DNA from: Nitrospira sp.
GTDB lineage: Bacteria; Nitrospirota; Nitrospiria; Nitrospirales; Nitrospiraceae
Assembly: GCA_024998565.1 (NCBI GenBank)
Contig: JACOEM010000001.1
Location: 642,485 to 706,484, forward strand
Length of the DNA stretch: 64,000 nucleotides
Direction: 5' to 3'
Part shown: piece after piece, positions 34,996 through 44,471 of the stretch
Position numbering within the stretch: position 1 is the stretch's first letter
Layout: each line of letters opens with the position of its first letter
Position numbers and translations under genes: made by a program
The notes under the pieces: model-generated
Database searches by the model: none
The model's input: only the letters and a program-made list of their open reading frames with translations
What the model was told of the DNA's origin: nothing

Positions 34996-36246
34996 ATGAA
35001 ATATTTGATCCTGCATGCCGACGGGATGGCAGATCTCGCGTGTCCGGAACTCGGTGGAAAAACCCCGCTTCAAGCGGCCGCAACTCCGAACCTTGACCAG
35101 ATCGCCCAGCGTGGCGAGGTGGGGTTGTTGAGCCTTCCCTCGGAAGCCGGAGCCGCTGGAAGTGATGTCACCAGTGTGGCTGTGCTGGGATATGATCCGA
35201 AAAAGTATTATCCGGGCCCAGGCCCACTGGAGGCGGCCGGTCTCGGCGTCACGGTGGGTGAGCAGGACGTGGTGTTCCGGTGCACCATGGTGACGGTGCG
35301 GGGGGAGTCTGCCTCCGGTAGCAAAGATCGAGCAACCGACATCAAGAAACTCGGGCCGCATGTCCTCATGGAGGACGCGACCGCCGGTCTCATTGACACG
35401 GAGCAGGCTCGTGAGTTGCTCGAAGCGGTGAATGAACAGCTTGGCTCGGAGTCGATTCAGTTTTACCCCGGTTCCGGGCATCGGCACCTTATGGTCTGGG
35501 TCGGAGGGAAATCCCGCGCGACGTGTCTCGATCCGCAACCGTTGGTCGGCCGGTCGATCGCCGATGCGTTACCGAGCGGTGACGGCGCCGACGTGCTGCG
35601 CAAGATCATGGATGCGGCGTTTTTCATCCTGCGCGACCATCCGGTGAATGAGGAACGTGAGCAGGAGGGGTTGAAGCCCGCCAATTGCCTGTGGTTGTGG
35701 GGCCAGGGCCGTGCCGCCGTGTGGCCGCCCTTGCCGGAGCGATACCAGATCGCCGGTGTGGTGGTGTCATCCAGTGATGTCCATCGTGGAGTTGGGGTGT
35801 GCGCCGGGTTGGATGCGGTCGAGCTTCCGCTTGCCGACGGAAACGATGCGAATGAGTTCACGGGTTGCGTCCAAACGGCGGTGCAGGAATTGGGCAGGAA
35901 GGATTTCGTCTATCTGCATGCCGGGCTTTCCGACGACGTGTTGCATGCGACGGATGTCCAGGAGAAGGTGCGGGCCATTGAGCGGTTCGATACTCAGGTC
36001 GTCGGGCCGATTCTTTCTGCACTGGCGGCGCATCCAGCCTATCGGTTGCTGGTCGTGTGTGATCCCGGCCTCTCGAAGGGCCACGGTTCTGAGGTTCCGC
36101 CGATCCTGTATGCGCTGTGTGATAGTGCCGCCAAGCCGTCGGCCGGAGTCACCAAGCGGTTTCACGAGCAGGATGCGAATATCGCCGGGACCGCGCCTCG
36201 CGATGCCACGAAGTTGATGTTGCGATTATTCCCGCGCGGAGTATAG
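34996..36246 (+). CDS. apgM-family protein, possible homoserine kinase
   Basis: This is a 416-residue alkaline-phosphatase-superfamily protein closest to the archaeal-type cofactor-independent phosphoglycerate mutase. The visible motifs are [14 protein letters not shown], the substrate-binding [30 protein letters not shown] segment, [13 protein letters not shown] and, near the end, [19 protein letters not shown]. In several bacteria members of this group lie in threonine operons that lack homoserine kinase, and they have been proposed to phosphorylate homoserine. Here it sits between thrC and lysC, with hom nearby and no thrB in the operon. The alternative is a real phosphoglycerate mutase. 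Confidence 0.85.
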   Translation: MKYLILHADGMADLACPELGGKTPLQAAATPNLDQIAQRGEVGLLSLPSEAGAAGSDVTSVAVLGYDPKKYYPGPGPLEAAGLGVTVGEQDVVFRCTMVTVRGESASGSKDRATDIKKLGPHVLMEDATAGLIDTEQARELLEAVNEQLGSESIQFYPGSGHRHLMVWVGGKSRATCLDPQPLVGRSIADALPSGDGADVLRKIMDAAFFILRDHPVNEEREQEGLKPANCLWLWGQGRAAVWPPLPERYQIAGVVVSSSDVHRGVGVCAGLDAVELPLADGNDANEFTGCVQTAVQELGRKDFVYLHAGLSDDVLHATDVQEKVRAIERFDTQVVGPILSALAAHPAYRLLVVCDPGLSKGHGSEVPPILYALCDSAAKPSAGVTKRFHEQDANIAGTAPRDATKLMLRLFPRGV

Positions 36247-36250
36247 AGCT

Positions 36251-37486
36251 GTGGCGCTGATCGTTCAAAAATACGGGGGAACATCCGTCGGGACGGTCGA
36301 ACGGATTCATCGTGTCGCCGAACGTGTCGAACGCGCTCAGAAAGGCGGCCACCAGGTGGTGGTGGTGTTGTCGGCCATGAGCGGAGAAACTGATCGACTG
36401 CTGAAGTTGGCGCATGAAGTTACCGGTGCGCCTGACGAACGGGAATTGGACATGCTGCTCTCGACGGGGGAGCGGGTGACGATTGCGTTGCTTGCCATGG
36501 AACTCCGGGGCCGAGGGGTGAATGCCCGCTCCTTCACGGGACGGCAGGTCGGCATTCACACGGACAGCGCACACACCAAAGCTAGAATTTCACGCGTCAC
36601 GGCCGATCGAATCAAGGAAGCGTTGTCTGCGGGCGTGATCCCCGTTGTGGCAGGATTCCAGGGCATTAACGCCAGCTCGGATGTCACGACGCTGGGCCGG
36701 GGCGGGTCCGATCTAACAGCCGTTGCGCTGGCAGCGGCGCTCAAGGCCGACCGCTGCATTATTTATACGGATGTGGATGGTGTCTACACTGCCGATCCGA
36801 ACATCGTGCCGGCTGCGCGGCGTCTGGAGAAGATCTCCTACGAAGAGATGTTGGAAATGGCCAGCCTCGGCGCCAAGGTGCTGCAGAGTCGCTCGGTAGA
36901 GTTTGCGGCCAAGTACTCCGTGCCGGTAGAGGTCAATTCAAGTTTCAAAGAAGGAAAGGGAACGCTCGTGACACGTGAAGATGCCGATATGGAAGGGGTC
37001 ATGGTGTCGGGTGTGACGGGGGACCGCAATCAGGCCAAGATTACGATTGTTGGTGTGCCGGATCGGCCAGGGATCGCCGCGCGCGTGTTCGGGGCCGTGG
37101 CCAATGCCAACATCGTGGTGGATATGATCATCCAAAACGTCAGCCAGGCCTCCACAACCGACATTTCGTTCACGGTTCCCAAAGCCGATTTGCGCAATGC
37201 CGTCGATCTCGTCCAGCGCCTGTCCGAAGAGATCGGCGCCCGATCCGTGGCTGTGACGGAATCCATCGCCAAGGTGTCGCTCATCGGGGTGGGTATGCGG
37301 TCGCATTCCGGAGTGGCGGCAAAAATGTTTGAGGTGCTCTCCCGCGAAGGCGTGAACATTATGATGATCAGCACGTCGGAAATTAAGATTTCCTGTGTCA
37401 TCGAGGAAAAGTATTTGGAATTGGCCATGCGCACGCTTCATACGGCGTTCGGCCTGGATCGGGTTTCGGCGCCTGCCCTGGGCTAA
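36251..37486 (+). CDS. lysC: Aspartate kinase
   Basis: This is a 411-residue enzyme that starts the aspartate-family pathway by phosphorylating aspartate. It begins [19 protein letters not shown], with the kinase motif KYGGTS. The nucleotide-binding and catalytic segments include [30 protein letters not shown] and [15 protein letters not shown]. Two ACT domains occupy the C-terminal third ([15 protein letters not shown] and [38 protein letters not shown]) and imply feedback control by threonine or lysine. The start is GTG at 36251, five bases after the previous stop. cimA follows. Confidence 0.96.
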   Translation: MALIVQKYGGTSVGTVERIHRVAERVERAQKGGHQVVVVLSAMSGETDRLLKLAHEVTGAPDERELDMLLSTGERVTIALLAMELRGRGVNARSFTGRQVGIHTDSAHTKARISRVTADRIKEALSAGVIPVVAGFQGINASSDVTTLGRGGSDLTAVALAAALKADRCIIYTDVDGVYTADPNIVPAARRLEKISYEEMLEMASLGAKVLQSRSVEFAAKYSVPVEVNSSFKEGKGTLVTREDADMEGVMVSGVTGDRNQAKITIVGVPDRPGIAARVFGAVANANIVVDMIIQNVSQASTTDISFTVPKADLRNAVDLVQRLSEEIGARSVAVTESIAKVSLIGVGMRSHSGVAAKMFEVLSREGVNIMMISTSEIKISCVIEEKYLELAMRTLHTAFGLDRVSAPALG

Positions 37487-37561
37487 TCTGTCAGAAGCGC
37501 GCCAACGAGCGGCCTGGTGTCTCCTCGACAGGTCCGCCACGAGCCTGTTACTCTCACGCCC

Positions 37562-39205
37562 ATGAAACGTCGAACTACAGCGCCGCGGCGTGCACGCGGA
37601 TCGGAGCCTGTCTCGGTGCCGTCTCTCACGGCGGCGCAAGCATCTGCGCTCGAAATCTACGATACCACCTTGCGGGATGGCGCTCAGGCGGAGGATGTCA
37701 GTTTCTCCGTGGAGGATAAGCTTCGTGTGGCGCAACAACTGGATGACCTCGGTGTGCATTTCATCGAGGGGGGATGGCCGGGTGCAAATCCGAAAGACAT
37801 CGAGTTCTTTCGTATGGTCAAGACTATTCCCTTCAAGAATGCGACCATCGTAGCGTTCGGTTCGACTCGGAAAGCCAGCAACTCGGTTCGAAAAGATAAA
37901 AACCTTCAAGAATTGCTCGCGTCCGGTACTCCAACCATCACGCTCTTCGGTAAGAGTTGGTCGTTTCAAGTAACGGATGCATTGGGCATTGCGCTCGCCA
38001 AGAATTTGGAGTTGATCGAAGACTCGATTCACTACTTGCGCTCCAAGGATCGTCGGGTCTTCTATGACGCCGAACATTTTTTCGACGGATACAAGGCGAA
38101 TCCAGACTATGCCTTGCAGACGATTCGCAGAGCGATTGCCGGGGGCGCCGAGCGGGTCATTCTCTGTGATACCAACGGCGGGACCATGCCGTGGGAAATC
38201 CGTGAAATTTGCCGTATTGTGAAGCAGGAATGTCCTGTACCCTTGGGGATTCATGCGCACAACGACAGCGAAATGGCGGTGGCAAACTCGCTCGTCGCCG
38301 TGGAGTCGGGCATTCTGCAGGTGCAGGGGACGATCAACGGAATCGGTGAGCGATGCGGCAATGCCAATCTCTGCTCCATCATTCCAAATCTACAGTTGAA
38401 AATGCAGCGGCCTGCGCTCGGCAACAAGCTGACGCACCTGAAGGATGTATCCGGGTTTGTGACGGAGATCGCCAACCTGATGCCCAATAAGCGGCAACCC
38501 TACGTCGGGGATGCGGCCTTTGCGCACAAGGGCGGCGTGCATATTCATGCGGTGCTCAAGAATGCGGCGACCTACGAACACATCGATCCTGCAGCGGTGG
38601 GAAACCGTCGTCGGATCTTGGTCTCGGATTATGCGGGGCGCAGCGGGCTCCTGGAAAAGGTTGAAGCGTACGGCATTTCGCTGAACAAGAATCACGCAAA
38701 GTTGCAAGAACTGGTCGAGACGCTCAAGGAACGCGAAAGCCAAGGGTACCAATTTGAAGGTGCGGAGGGATCGTTTGAGCTGCTGATGCGCAAAGCCATG
38801 GGCAGCCATCGTCCGTCCTTTCAGCTGCTCGGCTTCCGGGTGATTGTCGAGAAGAAGCAGGAGCACGGTCTGCTGTTGTCGGAGGCCACCGTGATGGTGA
38901 AGGTCGGGGAGGTCGTCGAGCATACGGCCGCTGTCGGGGCCGGTCCCGTGAATGCCCTCGACCATGCGCTCCGTAAAGCCTTGGAGAAGTTCTATCCGCA
39001 ACTTCGTGAAGTGAAGCTTCTGGACTATAAGGTCCGTGTGCTCTCTGCGGATAAGGGGACGGAATCGAAGGTGCGCGTTCTCATTGAGTCGGGTGATCAC
39101 AAGGACAAGTGGGGCACCGTCGGTGTGTCGGAAAACATCATGGAAGCGAGCTGGCAGGCACTGGCGGACAGCATCGAGTATAAATTGCTGCTCGCGGATC
39201 GTTAG
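37562..39205 (+). CDS. cimA: Citramalate synthase
   Basis: This is a 547-residue enzyme that condenses pyruvate and acetyl-CoA to (R)-citramalate, the first step of threonine-independent isoleucine synthesis. The catalytic HMGL domain begins with LEIYDTTLRDGAQAEDVSF. The metal-binding segment is LGIHAHNDSEMAVANSL, with GTINGIGERCGNANL after it. A C-terminal LeuA-type allosteric domain (residues about 400-545) follows. Isopropylmalate synthase is related, but the RDGAQAED motif favours CimA. The first 30 residues are basic and not typical; the ATG at 37562 and a TTG-like later start are both possible. It is the last gene of the operon. Confidence 0.92.
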   Translation: MKRRTTAPRRARGSEPVSVPSLTAAQASALEIYDTTLRDGAQAEDVSFSVEDKLRVAQQLDDLGVHFIEGGWPGANPKDIEFFRMVKTIPFKNATIVAFGSTRKASNSVRKDKNLQELLASGTPTITLFGKSWSFQVTDALGIALAKNLELIEDSIHYLRSKDRRVFYDAEHFFDGYKANPDYALQTIRRAIAGGAERVILCDTNGGTMPWEIREICRIVKQECPVPLGIHAHNDSEMAVANSLVAVESGILQVQGTINGIGERCGNANLCSIIPNLQLKMQRPALGNKLTHLKDVSGFVTEIANLMPNKRQPYVGDAAFAHKGGVHIHAVLKNAATYEHIDPAAVGNRRRILVSDYAGRSGLLEKVEAYGISLNKNHAKLQELVETLKERESQGYQFEGAEGSFELLMRKAMGSHRPSFQLLGFRVIVEKKQEHGLLLSEATVMVKVGEVVEHTAAVGAGPVNALDHALRKALEKFYPQLREVKLLDYKVRVLSADKGTESKVRVLIESGDHKDKWGTVGVSENIMEASWQALADSIEYKLLLADR

Positions 39206-39238
39206 GCTCTTTTCACCTCCATCGGGCGCACATAATCC

Positions 39239-39267
39239 TTGACAGGGCAGGTAACCTCACGTAACTT
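39239..39267 (+). promoter_or_regulatory. Candidate promoter of the HU/IHF gene
   Basis: TTGACA (perfect -35, 39239-39244), a 17-base spacer and TAACTT (39262-39267, three of six). It lies 84 bases before the HU/IHF start and after cimA, in a 145-base gap with no other visible feature. Confidence 0.45.
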
Positions 39268-39350
39268 ATGGGGAAATTCTTTGTCTTGGACGCTGGACAC
39301 CAAGAAGCACTTCCTAAGGAACGACTCTAGTGGATGGCGGGGGGAAAGGC

Positions 39351-39626
39351 ATGAGAAAGGCGGATATCGCGAACGAAATCTTCAAGCAGGTCGGAGTATC
39401 CAAGAACGATGCAGCCGATATCGTCGAACTCGTGCTCAATCTGCTGAAGGGAGTGCTACAAAAAGGTGACGCGGTCAAAATTGCAGGATTCGGGAATTTT
39501 GTAGTACGAAGCAAAGGGGCTCGCAAGGGACGGAACCCGCGAACCGGAGAAGAAATCGGGATTACTCCCCGGCGAGTGGTCACGTTTCGGCCCAGTCAGG
39601 TATTTAAAAAGTACGTCAATTCCTAA
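39351..39626 (+). CDS. HU/IHF family DNA-binding protein
   Basis: This is a 91-residue nucleoid protein of the HU/IHF family. The order is an N-terminal helical dimerisation part (MRKADIANEIFKQVGVSKNDAADIVELVLNLLKG) and a beta-arm region (VKIAGFGNFVVRSKGARKGRNPRTGEEIGITPRRVVTFRPSQVFKKYVN). The GRNPRTGEE motif is the tip of the DNA-bending arm. The closest match is the IHF-alpha group, but HU cannot be excluded. The ATG at 39351 follows ggggggaaaggc. The MerR-type regulator follows after 41 bases, an arrangement seen in many bacteria. Confidence 0.93.
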   Translation: MRKADIANEIFKQVGVSKNDAADIVELVLNLLKGVLQKGDAVKIAGFGNFVVRSKGARKGRNPRTGEEIGITPRRVVTFRPSQVFKKYVNS

Positions 39627-39667
39627 TCGCTACCTTGCTACGAGCACAAGCAGCATGAGGACCGGTC

Positions 39668-40021
39668 ATGGGGAATGAGCCCAGACTGGGAAGCAAAGTC
39701 TTTTACAAAATCGGCGAAGTCAGCAAGATTTCCAAACTGCCGGCTTATGTCTTGCGGTTTTGGGAATCGGAGTTTAGCTTCCTGAGACCGAAGAAGAGCC
39801 GCGGCAATCAGCGGCTCTATGTGCAGAAAGATGTCGATACGGTGCTGGAGATCAAGCGCATGCTCTATGACGAGGGGCATACGCTGGCCGGGGTGAAGCG
39901 GTACTGGGCTCGTCGAGGACGAGTCACTGTGAAGAAGCTGAGCTCGCGGAAAGAACTGGCACAACGTGTCAGAGGCGACCTCCAGGCGATCATTAGAATG
40001 ATCGATTCTCATTCGTCGTGA
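39668..40021 (+). CDS. MerR-type transcriptional regulator
   Basis: This is a 117-residue protein. A MerR-type winged helix-turn-helix occupies residues 10-80 ([45 protein letters not shown]). A helix with [16 protein letters not shown] follows. No ligand-binding domain is present, so it belongs to the short MerR-like group that typically follows ihfA/himA in bacteria, with unknown targets. The ATG at 39668 has ggaccgg upstream. The tRNA-Pro gene is about 60 bases downstream and may be read through. Confidence 0.88.
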   Translation: MGNEPRLGSKVFYKIGEVSKISKLPAYVLRFWESEFSFLRPKKSRGNQRLYVQKDVDTVLEIKRMLYDEGHTLAGVKRYWARRGRVTVKKLSSRKELAQRVRGDLQAIIRMIDSHSS

Positions 40022-40080
40022 ACGGTTTTTGTGATGCGGGCGGCTGCGTCCACTTGTGGGTACATCGATGTCGTGTGTGT

Positions 40081-40157
40081 CGGGGCGTAGCGCAGCCCGG
40101 TAGCGCACTCGCTTGGGGTGCGAGGGGTCGTGGGTTCAAATCCCGCCGCCCCGACCA
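40081..40157 (+). tRNA. tRNA-Pro (anticodon GGG)
   Basis: The acceptor arms CGGGGCG and CGCCCCG pair over seven bases. The D-arm is GCGC with loop AGCCCGGTA, and the anticodon stem is CTCGC/GCGAG with the loop TTGGGGT, so the anticodon is GGG. The T-arm is GTGGG-TTCAAAT-CCCGC. The terminal CCA is encoded (40155-40157). It reads CCC and CCU proline codons. No intron is seen and there is no tRNA cluster. Confidence 0.96.
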
Positions 40158-40323
40158 TCGGCACGATGTTCTCTACCACTGTCAGTGTCCTGAGGGACGT
40201 TGATCATTGCGGACGATCTTGTGAGTGTGTTCGAGTGTGTTCCCCTCTCTTGTGTCCCCACTCTTGATCCAGCGATTTCGGAACTCCTCTTTCACGATCT
40301 GTGCGAAACGTAAAGGAGCGGTT

Positions 40324-41139
40324 GTGGCGCGTGTACGGATTCTTGTGACGAATGACGATGGCATTGCGTCTCCCGGGATTCACGCGGTCGCGGCGGCGTT
40401 GGGTGCATTGGGGGAAGTGTGGATCGTCGCACCCGATCGGGAGCGGACAGCCGTCGGGCATGCGGTCACGTTGCATAAGCCGCTTCGTATTACCAAGATG
40501 GCACCCCGTGTCTTCATGGTGAACGGGACACCTGTGGACTGTGTCAACTTGGCTCTGGTGAAGGTATTGCCGGGGCGGCCGTCGTTGATCGTCTCGGGGA
40601 TTAATCGAGGGGTCAATCTCGGCGATGATGTGATGTATTCCGGCACCGTGTCGGGGGCTCTGGAAGGAACGATTCTGGGCATCCCCTCGATCGCTGTGTC
40701 TCAAGAGGGTGACGAGACGTTCCGGTTCGATGTCGGAGCGCAGTATGCGGCTCGAGTGGCTGCCGAGGTATTGCGGCATGGATTGCCGCCGGAAACGATC
40801 CTGAACGTGAATATTCCGAATGCTCCGGTCCGGTCGATCAAGGGGGTGAAAGTGACCTGCTTGAGTCGGCGTCGTTTCAACAACCCCGTCGTTGAAAAAG
40901 TCGATCCGAGGGGCCGGAAGTATTACTGGATCGCCGGGACGCGTCAGTCGTGGAGTCGTGAGAAAGATGCCGATCACGAAGCGTTGGAGCAGCGCATGGT
41001 GTCCGTGACCCCGATCCACCTGGATACGACCCACCATGAAGTGCTGGAACAGTTCAAGGCGTGGGAGCGGCCGCTCTCGAAACCGTCTGCGCTTCCGACA
41101 CCGCCGAAGCCACGCGCAAGAAGGAGAGCCCAGGCGTGA
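40324..41139 (+). CDS. surE: 5'/3'-nucleotidase SurE
   Basis: This is a 271-residue phosphatase acting on nucleoside monophosphates. The N-terminus carries the metal ligands ILVTNDDG (residues 6-13). Typical motifs are VAPDRERTAVGHAVTL, VNGTPVDCVNLAL and VSGINRGVNLGDDVMYSGTVSGALEG. It has a C-terminal tail of about 30 residues rich in proline and arginine. The GTG start at 40324 is selected because aaaggag lies seven bases before it; a longer reading frame starting at 40225 is unconvincing. It overlaps the DedA gene by four bases (GTGA). surE is often associated with stress survival and stationary phase. Confidence 0.95.
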   Translation: MARVRILVTNDDGIASPGIHAVAAALGALGEVWIVAPDRERTAVGHAVTLHKPLRITKMAPRVFMVNGTPVDCVNLALVKVLPGRPSLIVSGINRGVNLGDDVMYSGTVSGALEGTILGIPSIAVSQEGDETFRFDVGAQYAARVAAEVLRHGLPPETILNVNIPNAPVRSIKGVKVTCLSRRRFNNPVVEKVDPRGRKYYWIAGTRQSWSREKDADHEALEQRMVSVTPIHLDTTHHEVLEQFKAWERPLSKPSALPTPPKPRARRRAQA

Positions 41140-41771
41140 CCGGCCTCATCGAGTGGTTGATCGAAGTGCTCGGCCGGTTCGTGATCGCCACGATTTCGAC
41201 CTTCGGCTATACGGGTATTGTCATTACGATGGCGATCGAAAGTGCCTGTATCCCACTGCCGAGTGAAATCATCATGCCGTTTTCCGGCTACCTGGTCTCC
41301 ACCGGACAATTTTCAATGTGGGGCGTAGCCTTCGCCGGCGCGATCGGCAATGTGCTCGGGTCCCTGGTCGCGTACTACGTCGGGGTATGGGGAGGGCGGC
41401 CGTTTGTCGAACGCTATGGCCGGTATTTCCTGGTCTCGCAGCACGATGTGGACGTGGCCGACCGGTGGTTTGCGAAACATGGGGAGGCCGCGGTGTTGAT
41501 CGGCCGGCTGCTACCCGTTGTGCGAACGTTCATCTCTCTCCCGGCGGGAATTGCCCGCATGGACATCAAAAAGTTCGTGCTGTATTCATTCGTGGGCGCG
41601 CTTCCCTTCTGTTATGCGTTAGCCTATGTGGGACTGAAGATGGGGGAGCACTGGAATGAGTTGCACCAGTATTTCCATCACGCGGATCTGGTGATCGGGT
41701 TGTGTCTTGCCGTGGGCCTCGGGTATTTTCTCTGGTCCCACTGGCCGAAGCGTCGTCCGTCTATGGAGTAA
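41136..41771 (+). CDS. DedA family membrane protein
   Basis: This is a 211-residue inner-membrane protein with about four hydrophobic segments. It has the DedA signatures IVITMAIESACIPLPSEIIMPFSGYLV, GRLLPVVRTFISLPAGIARMDIKKFVLYSFVGALPF, and a glycine-rich GAIGNVLGSLVAYYVGVWGG. DedA proteins are implicated in phospholipid recycling and membrane potential. The GTG at 41136 overlaps the surE stop (GTGA) with aaggagag upstream. It is directly followed by cysS (ATG immediately after its stop). Confidence 0.9.
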   Translation: MTGLIEWLIEVLGRFVIATISTFGYTGIVITMAIESACIPLPSEIIMPFSGYLVSTGQFSMWGVAFAGAIGNVLGSLVAYYVGVWGGRPFVERYGRYFLVSQHDVDVADRWFAKHGEAAVLIGRLLPVVRTFISLPAGIARMDIKKFVLYSFVGALPFCYALAYVGLKMGEHWNELHQYFHHADLVIGLCLAVGLGYFLWSHWPKRRPSME

Positions 41772-43241
41772 ATGCGCATCATGTTGCGTCTCTACAATAC
41801 CCTGACCGGAAGCAAAGAGCCGTTCGAACCATTGGTGCCCCGCAAGGTCCGCATGTATGTGTGCGGGGTGACGGTGTACGACTATTGCCACATCGGACAT
41901 GCCCGGAGTGCGCTGGTGTTCGACGTGTTGCGCCGGTATCTGGAATACTCAGGTTTCGTCGTCGAGTTTGCCAAGAACTTCACGGATGTCGATGACAAGA
42001 TCATCAAGCGGGCGAATGAACAGGGTGTGAGCTGCGAGCACGTCACCACCACCTACATCAACGCCTACTACGAGGATATGGAGAAGCTCGGTGTACGCCG
42101 CGCGACGCTCGAACCCAGAGCGACGGAACATATTGCCGACATTGTGCGGCTTGTCGACACGTTGCTCACTAAGGGGATGGCGTATCGTGTCGACGGGGAT
42201 GTCTATTTCCAGGTCGATCGGTATCCGGTGTACGGCCGGCTCTCGAAGCGGAACGTCGATGACTTGCAAGCAGGAGCGCGTGTGGATGTCGATGAGCGGA
42301 AACGTCACCCGATGGATTTCGCACTCTGGAAAGGCAGCAAGCCCGGTGAGCCTTCGTGGGATAGTCCTTGGGGCCCGGGCCGTCCCGGCTGGCATATTGA
42401 ATGTTCCGCGATGGCCATGCGGCATCTTGGTGAAACATTCGATATCCATGGCGGGGGGATGGATCTCATTTTCCCGCACCACGAAAATGAGATCGCGCAA
42501 TCCTGCGGGGCCACGGGCAAGGAATTCGCGCGGTATTGGGTGCACAACGGGTTTGTTCAGATCAATCAAGAGAAGATGTCCAAGTCGCTCGGTAATTTTT
42601 TTACCATTCGCGAAATCTTTCAGAAGTCGGAATGGCCTGACACGGTGACCGGCGAGATGCTGCGCTATTTCCTGCTCACGACGCACTATCGAAGTCCGTT
42701 GGATTTTTCCGATCAGAGTCTGAAGGAAGCGAAAAACGCACTCAACGGATTCTACGATCTCTTTGAGCGGCTGAATGAATCCGCTCCGGTCCATAGTGCA
42801 GGCGATCAGCCGATGCGGGATGCGATGGTGCGGACGCGCGCGGCGTTTGTGGCCGCCATGGACGATGATCTGAATACGCCCAACGCGCTGGCGGCCTTGC
42901 AGATGTTGCGAGGGGAGACCAACAAAGCTCTCGAAGCCGGACTGTCCGGTGAGATGCGGCGGATGGTGCGGCAAGAGTTCCGGGCCTTAGGAATCGTCCT
43001 GGGGCTCCTCCAAACCGACACCTGGCGATTTAAAATTCAACGGCAGCAGCCAGCATCCGGCGGAGCGGAGGCATCTACGGACGCCCTGTCAGACGAGGAC
43101 ATTGCCGGCAAGCTAGCCGCACGTCTGGCCGCAAAGCGATCGAAGAATTACCAACTCGCCGACCAGTTGCGAGCAGAGTTGGCCTCCCATGGCATTACGA
43201 TTGAGGACCGCCCGGATGGCACCAGTCGATGGAAGCGATAA
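41772..43241 (+). CDS. cysS: Cysteinyl-tRNA synthetase
   Basis: This is a 489-residue class-I synthetase that charges tRNA-Cys. The class motifs are complete: CHIGHARSALVFDVLRRYL (HIGH) and KMSKSLGNFFTI (KMSKS). The zinc site is contributed by the cysteines in MYVCGVTVYDYC, ECSAMA and further histidine residues. The DALR-type anticodon-binding domain ends the protein. The first ATG (41772) follows the DedA stop codon directly, with tggag before it; an ATG three codons later would also fit. The RlmB gene overlaps its end. Confidence 0.97.
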   Translation: MRIMLRLYNTLTGSKEPFEPLVPRKVRMYVCGVTVYDYCHIGHARSALVFDVLRRYLEYSGFVVEFAKNFTDVDDKIIKRANEQGVSCEHVTTTYINAYYEDMEKLGVRRATLEPRATEHIADIVRLVDTLLTKGMAYRVDGDVYFQVDRYPVYGRLSKRNVDDLQAGARVDVDERKRHPMDFALWKGSKPGEPSWDSPWGPGRPGWHIECSAMAMRHLGETFDIHGGGMDLIFPHHENEIAQSCGATGKEFARYWVHNGFVQINQEKMSKSLGNFFTIREIFQKSEWPDTVTGEMLRYFLLTTHYRSPLDFSDQSLKEAKNALNGFYDLFERLNESAPVHSAGDQPMRDAMVRTRAAFVAAMDDDLNTPNALAALQMLRGETNKALEAGLSGEMRRMVRQEFRALGIVLGLLQTDTWRFKIQRQQPASGGAEASTDALSDEDIAGKLAARLAAKRSKNYQLADQLRAELASHGITIEDRPDGTSRWKR

Positions 43242-43992
43242 CTCGCTGGATGTGATCTACGGCCTCCACGCCGTGCGTGAAGCGCTTCGCGCCGGGGTTC
43301 GTCCGATCCAACGTCTCCTCGTGTTGGGAACCGATCGACAGTTCGGGGAAATTGCGCGTCTGGCCCGCGAGCAGCGTGTGCCGGTGCGAGTCGAACCGCG
43401 GGCTGCGTTGGATCGACTGGTTCCTTCAGGTCACCACCAGGGGGTGGTGGGTGTGGTTGCCGCTAAAGCCTATGCGGAGTCCGACGATATTCTCGCTTCC
43501 GCGCACGTTGAAGGGCGGACGCCACTGCTGGTCCTGTTGGACGGCGTGGAAGACCCGCACAACCTTGGGGCGATTCTGCGGACGGCCGAAGCGTCGGGCG
43601 TGCAAGGCGTCTTTATTCCGGAACGCCGCGCAGTGGGGCTGACAAGTGTGGTGGCAAAGGCCTCTGCCGGGGCGGTCGATTACATGCCCGTCGGGCGTGT
43701 GCCGAATCTGTCGCGCTTGATCGAACGTCTTCAAAATGCAGGCATTTGGGTCTATGCGTTGGATGCCGAGGCTCCAAAGGCCTATACCGAGCTCGATTTC
43801 AGCGGCCCGGTGGCACTCGTGTTCGGCGGGGAAGGAACTGGGGTTCGTCCAGGGGTGCGTGACGCCTGCGATGAGGCCGCCCACATTCCCATGCTGGGGA
43901 AAGTCAGCTCGCTTAATGTCTCGGCATCAGCAGCCATCGTGCTGTATGAGGCATTGCGTCAACGTCGGGAAGGTGCGGGGAAGAAGCCGTAA
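43216..43992 (+). CDS. rlmB: 23S rRNA (guanosine-2'-O)-methyltransferase RlmB (TrmH family)
   Basis: This is a 258-residue SpoU/TrmH methyltransferase. It starts with an N-terminal substrate-binding domain (VIYGLHAVREALRAG). The knotted SAM domain follows with LLVLLDGVEDPHNLGAILRTAEASGVQG, VALVFGGEGTGVRPGVRDACDEAAHIPM and LNVSASAAIVLYEAL. It probably methylates G2251 of 23S rRNA, but tRNA targets are possible. The ATG at 43216 lies within the end of cysS (26 bases of overlap), which couples the two. Only 18 bases separate it from the convergent LuxR-type gene. Confidence 0.93.
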   Translation: MAPVDGSDNSLDVIYGLHAVREALRAGVRPIQRLLVLGTDRQFGEIARLAREQRVPVRVEPRAALDRLVPSGHHQGVVGVVAAKAYAESDDILASAHVEGRTPLLVLLDGVEDPHNLGAILRTAEASGVQGVFIPERRAVGLTSVVAKASAGAVDYMPVGRVPNLSRLIERLQNAGIWVYALDAEAPKAYTELDFSGPVALVFGGEGTGVRPGVRDACDEAAHIPMLGKVSSLNVSASAAIVLYEALRQRREGAGKKP

Positions 43993-44010
43993 GGAAGGGT
44001 GCGAAGGGGC

Positions 44011-44301
44011 TCACCGGAGCTTCAGCATTTTTCCCTGGATGGCGGCCTTGAGCAGTTGGGCGGTATTGGAAACCCGGATCTTTTTCATCATATTCGCCCG
44101 ATGCGCCTCAACGGTTTTGACACTGATTTTTAACCGCTGAGCAATTTCCTTGTTCTTGAATCCGGTCCAAATCAACTCGAGGATTTCCTGTTCGCGTGTT
44201 GTGAGTGCTTCGGGACGTCGTTTGCGAAGGGGAAGAACAGGATCCGGTGCGGATACTTTGGCTCGACTTTTCGTGGTCTTGGCGACTGGCGACATGTACA
44301 T
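44011..44301 (-). CDS. Stand-alone LuxR-type HTH regulator
   Basis: This is a 96-residue protein. Residues 30-95 are a GerE/LuxR helix-turn-helix (LTTREQEILELIWTGFKNKEIAQRLKISVKTVEAHRANMMKKI). The first 30 residues are basic and contain no receiver or sensor domain. It could be a one-piece regulator or the DNA-binding remnant of a response regulator. It points away from the prepilin peptidase gene, so it may regulate the pilus genes from the shared upstream region. The start at 44301 has tggag upstream. Its partner kinase is not visible here. Confidence 0.82.
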   Translation of the reverse strand: MYMSPVAKTTKSRAKVSAPDPVLPLRKRRPEALTTREQEILELIWTGFKNKEIAQRLKISVKTVEAHRANMMKKIRVSNTAQLLKAAIQGKMLKLR

Positions 44302-44442
44302 CTAGCTCCACTTCAGGTAAAGGCAATTCACAGATTGAGGCTTGCGACCTTCTGCGCCAAAATTGCTCCCGGATTATACGCAGTGCCTCCGGCGTTTGTA
44401 AATGAAAAGCGCCAAGGCATGGGGTCTTGTCGTCTGCTCTTA

Positions 44443-44471
44443 TTGCCCTAGGATTCAATACGTACTATTAG
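44443..44471 (+). promoter_or_regulatory. Candidate promoter of the prepilin peptidase gene
   Basis: TTGCCC (44443-44448), a 17-base spacer and TATTAG (44466-44471, four of six) lie about 45 bases before the prepilin peptidase gene, in the gap shared with the divergent LuxR-type gene. Confidence 0.35.

Noticed and set aside
36938-38260. 440-codon minus-strand frame opposite lysC and cimA
   Set aside because: It spans two certain genes and their junction on the other strand; the protein has no recognisable motif.
40018-40203. 61-codon frame over the tRNA-Pro gene
   Set aside because: The tRNA folds perfectly and explains the sequence; the frame is accidental.
40225-40323. Longer N-terminus for SurE
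   Set aside because: The extra residues show no similarity to the family, and the GTG at 40324 has a strong ribosome binding site.
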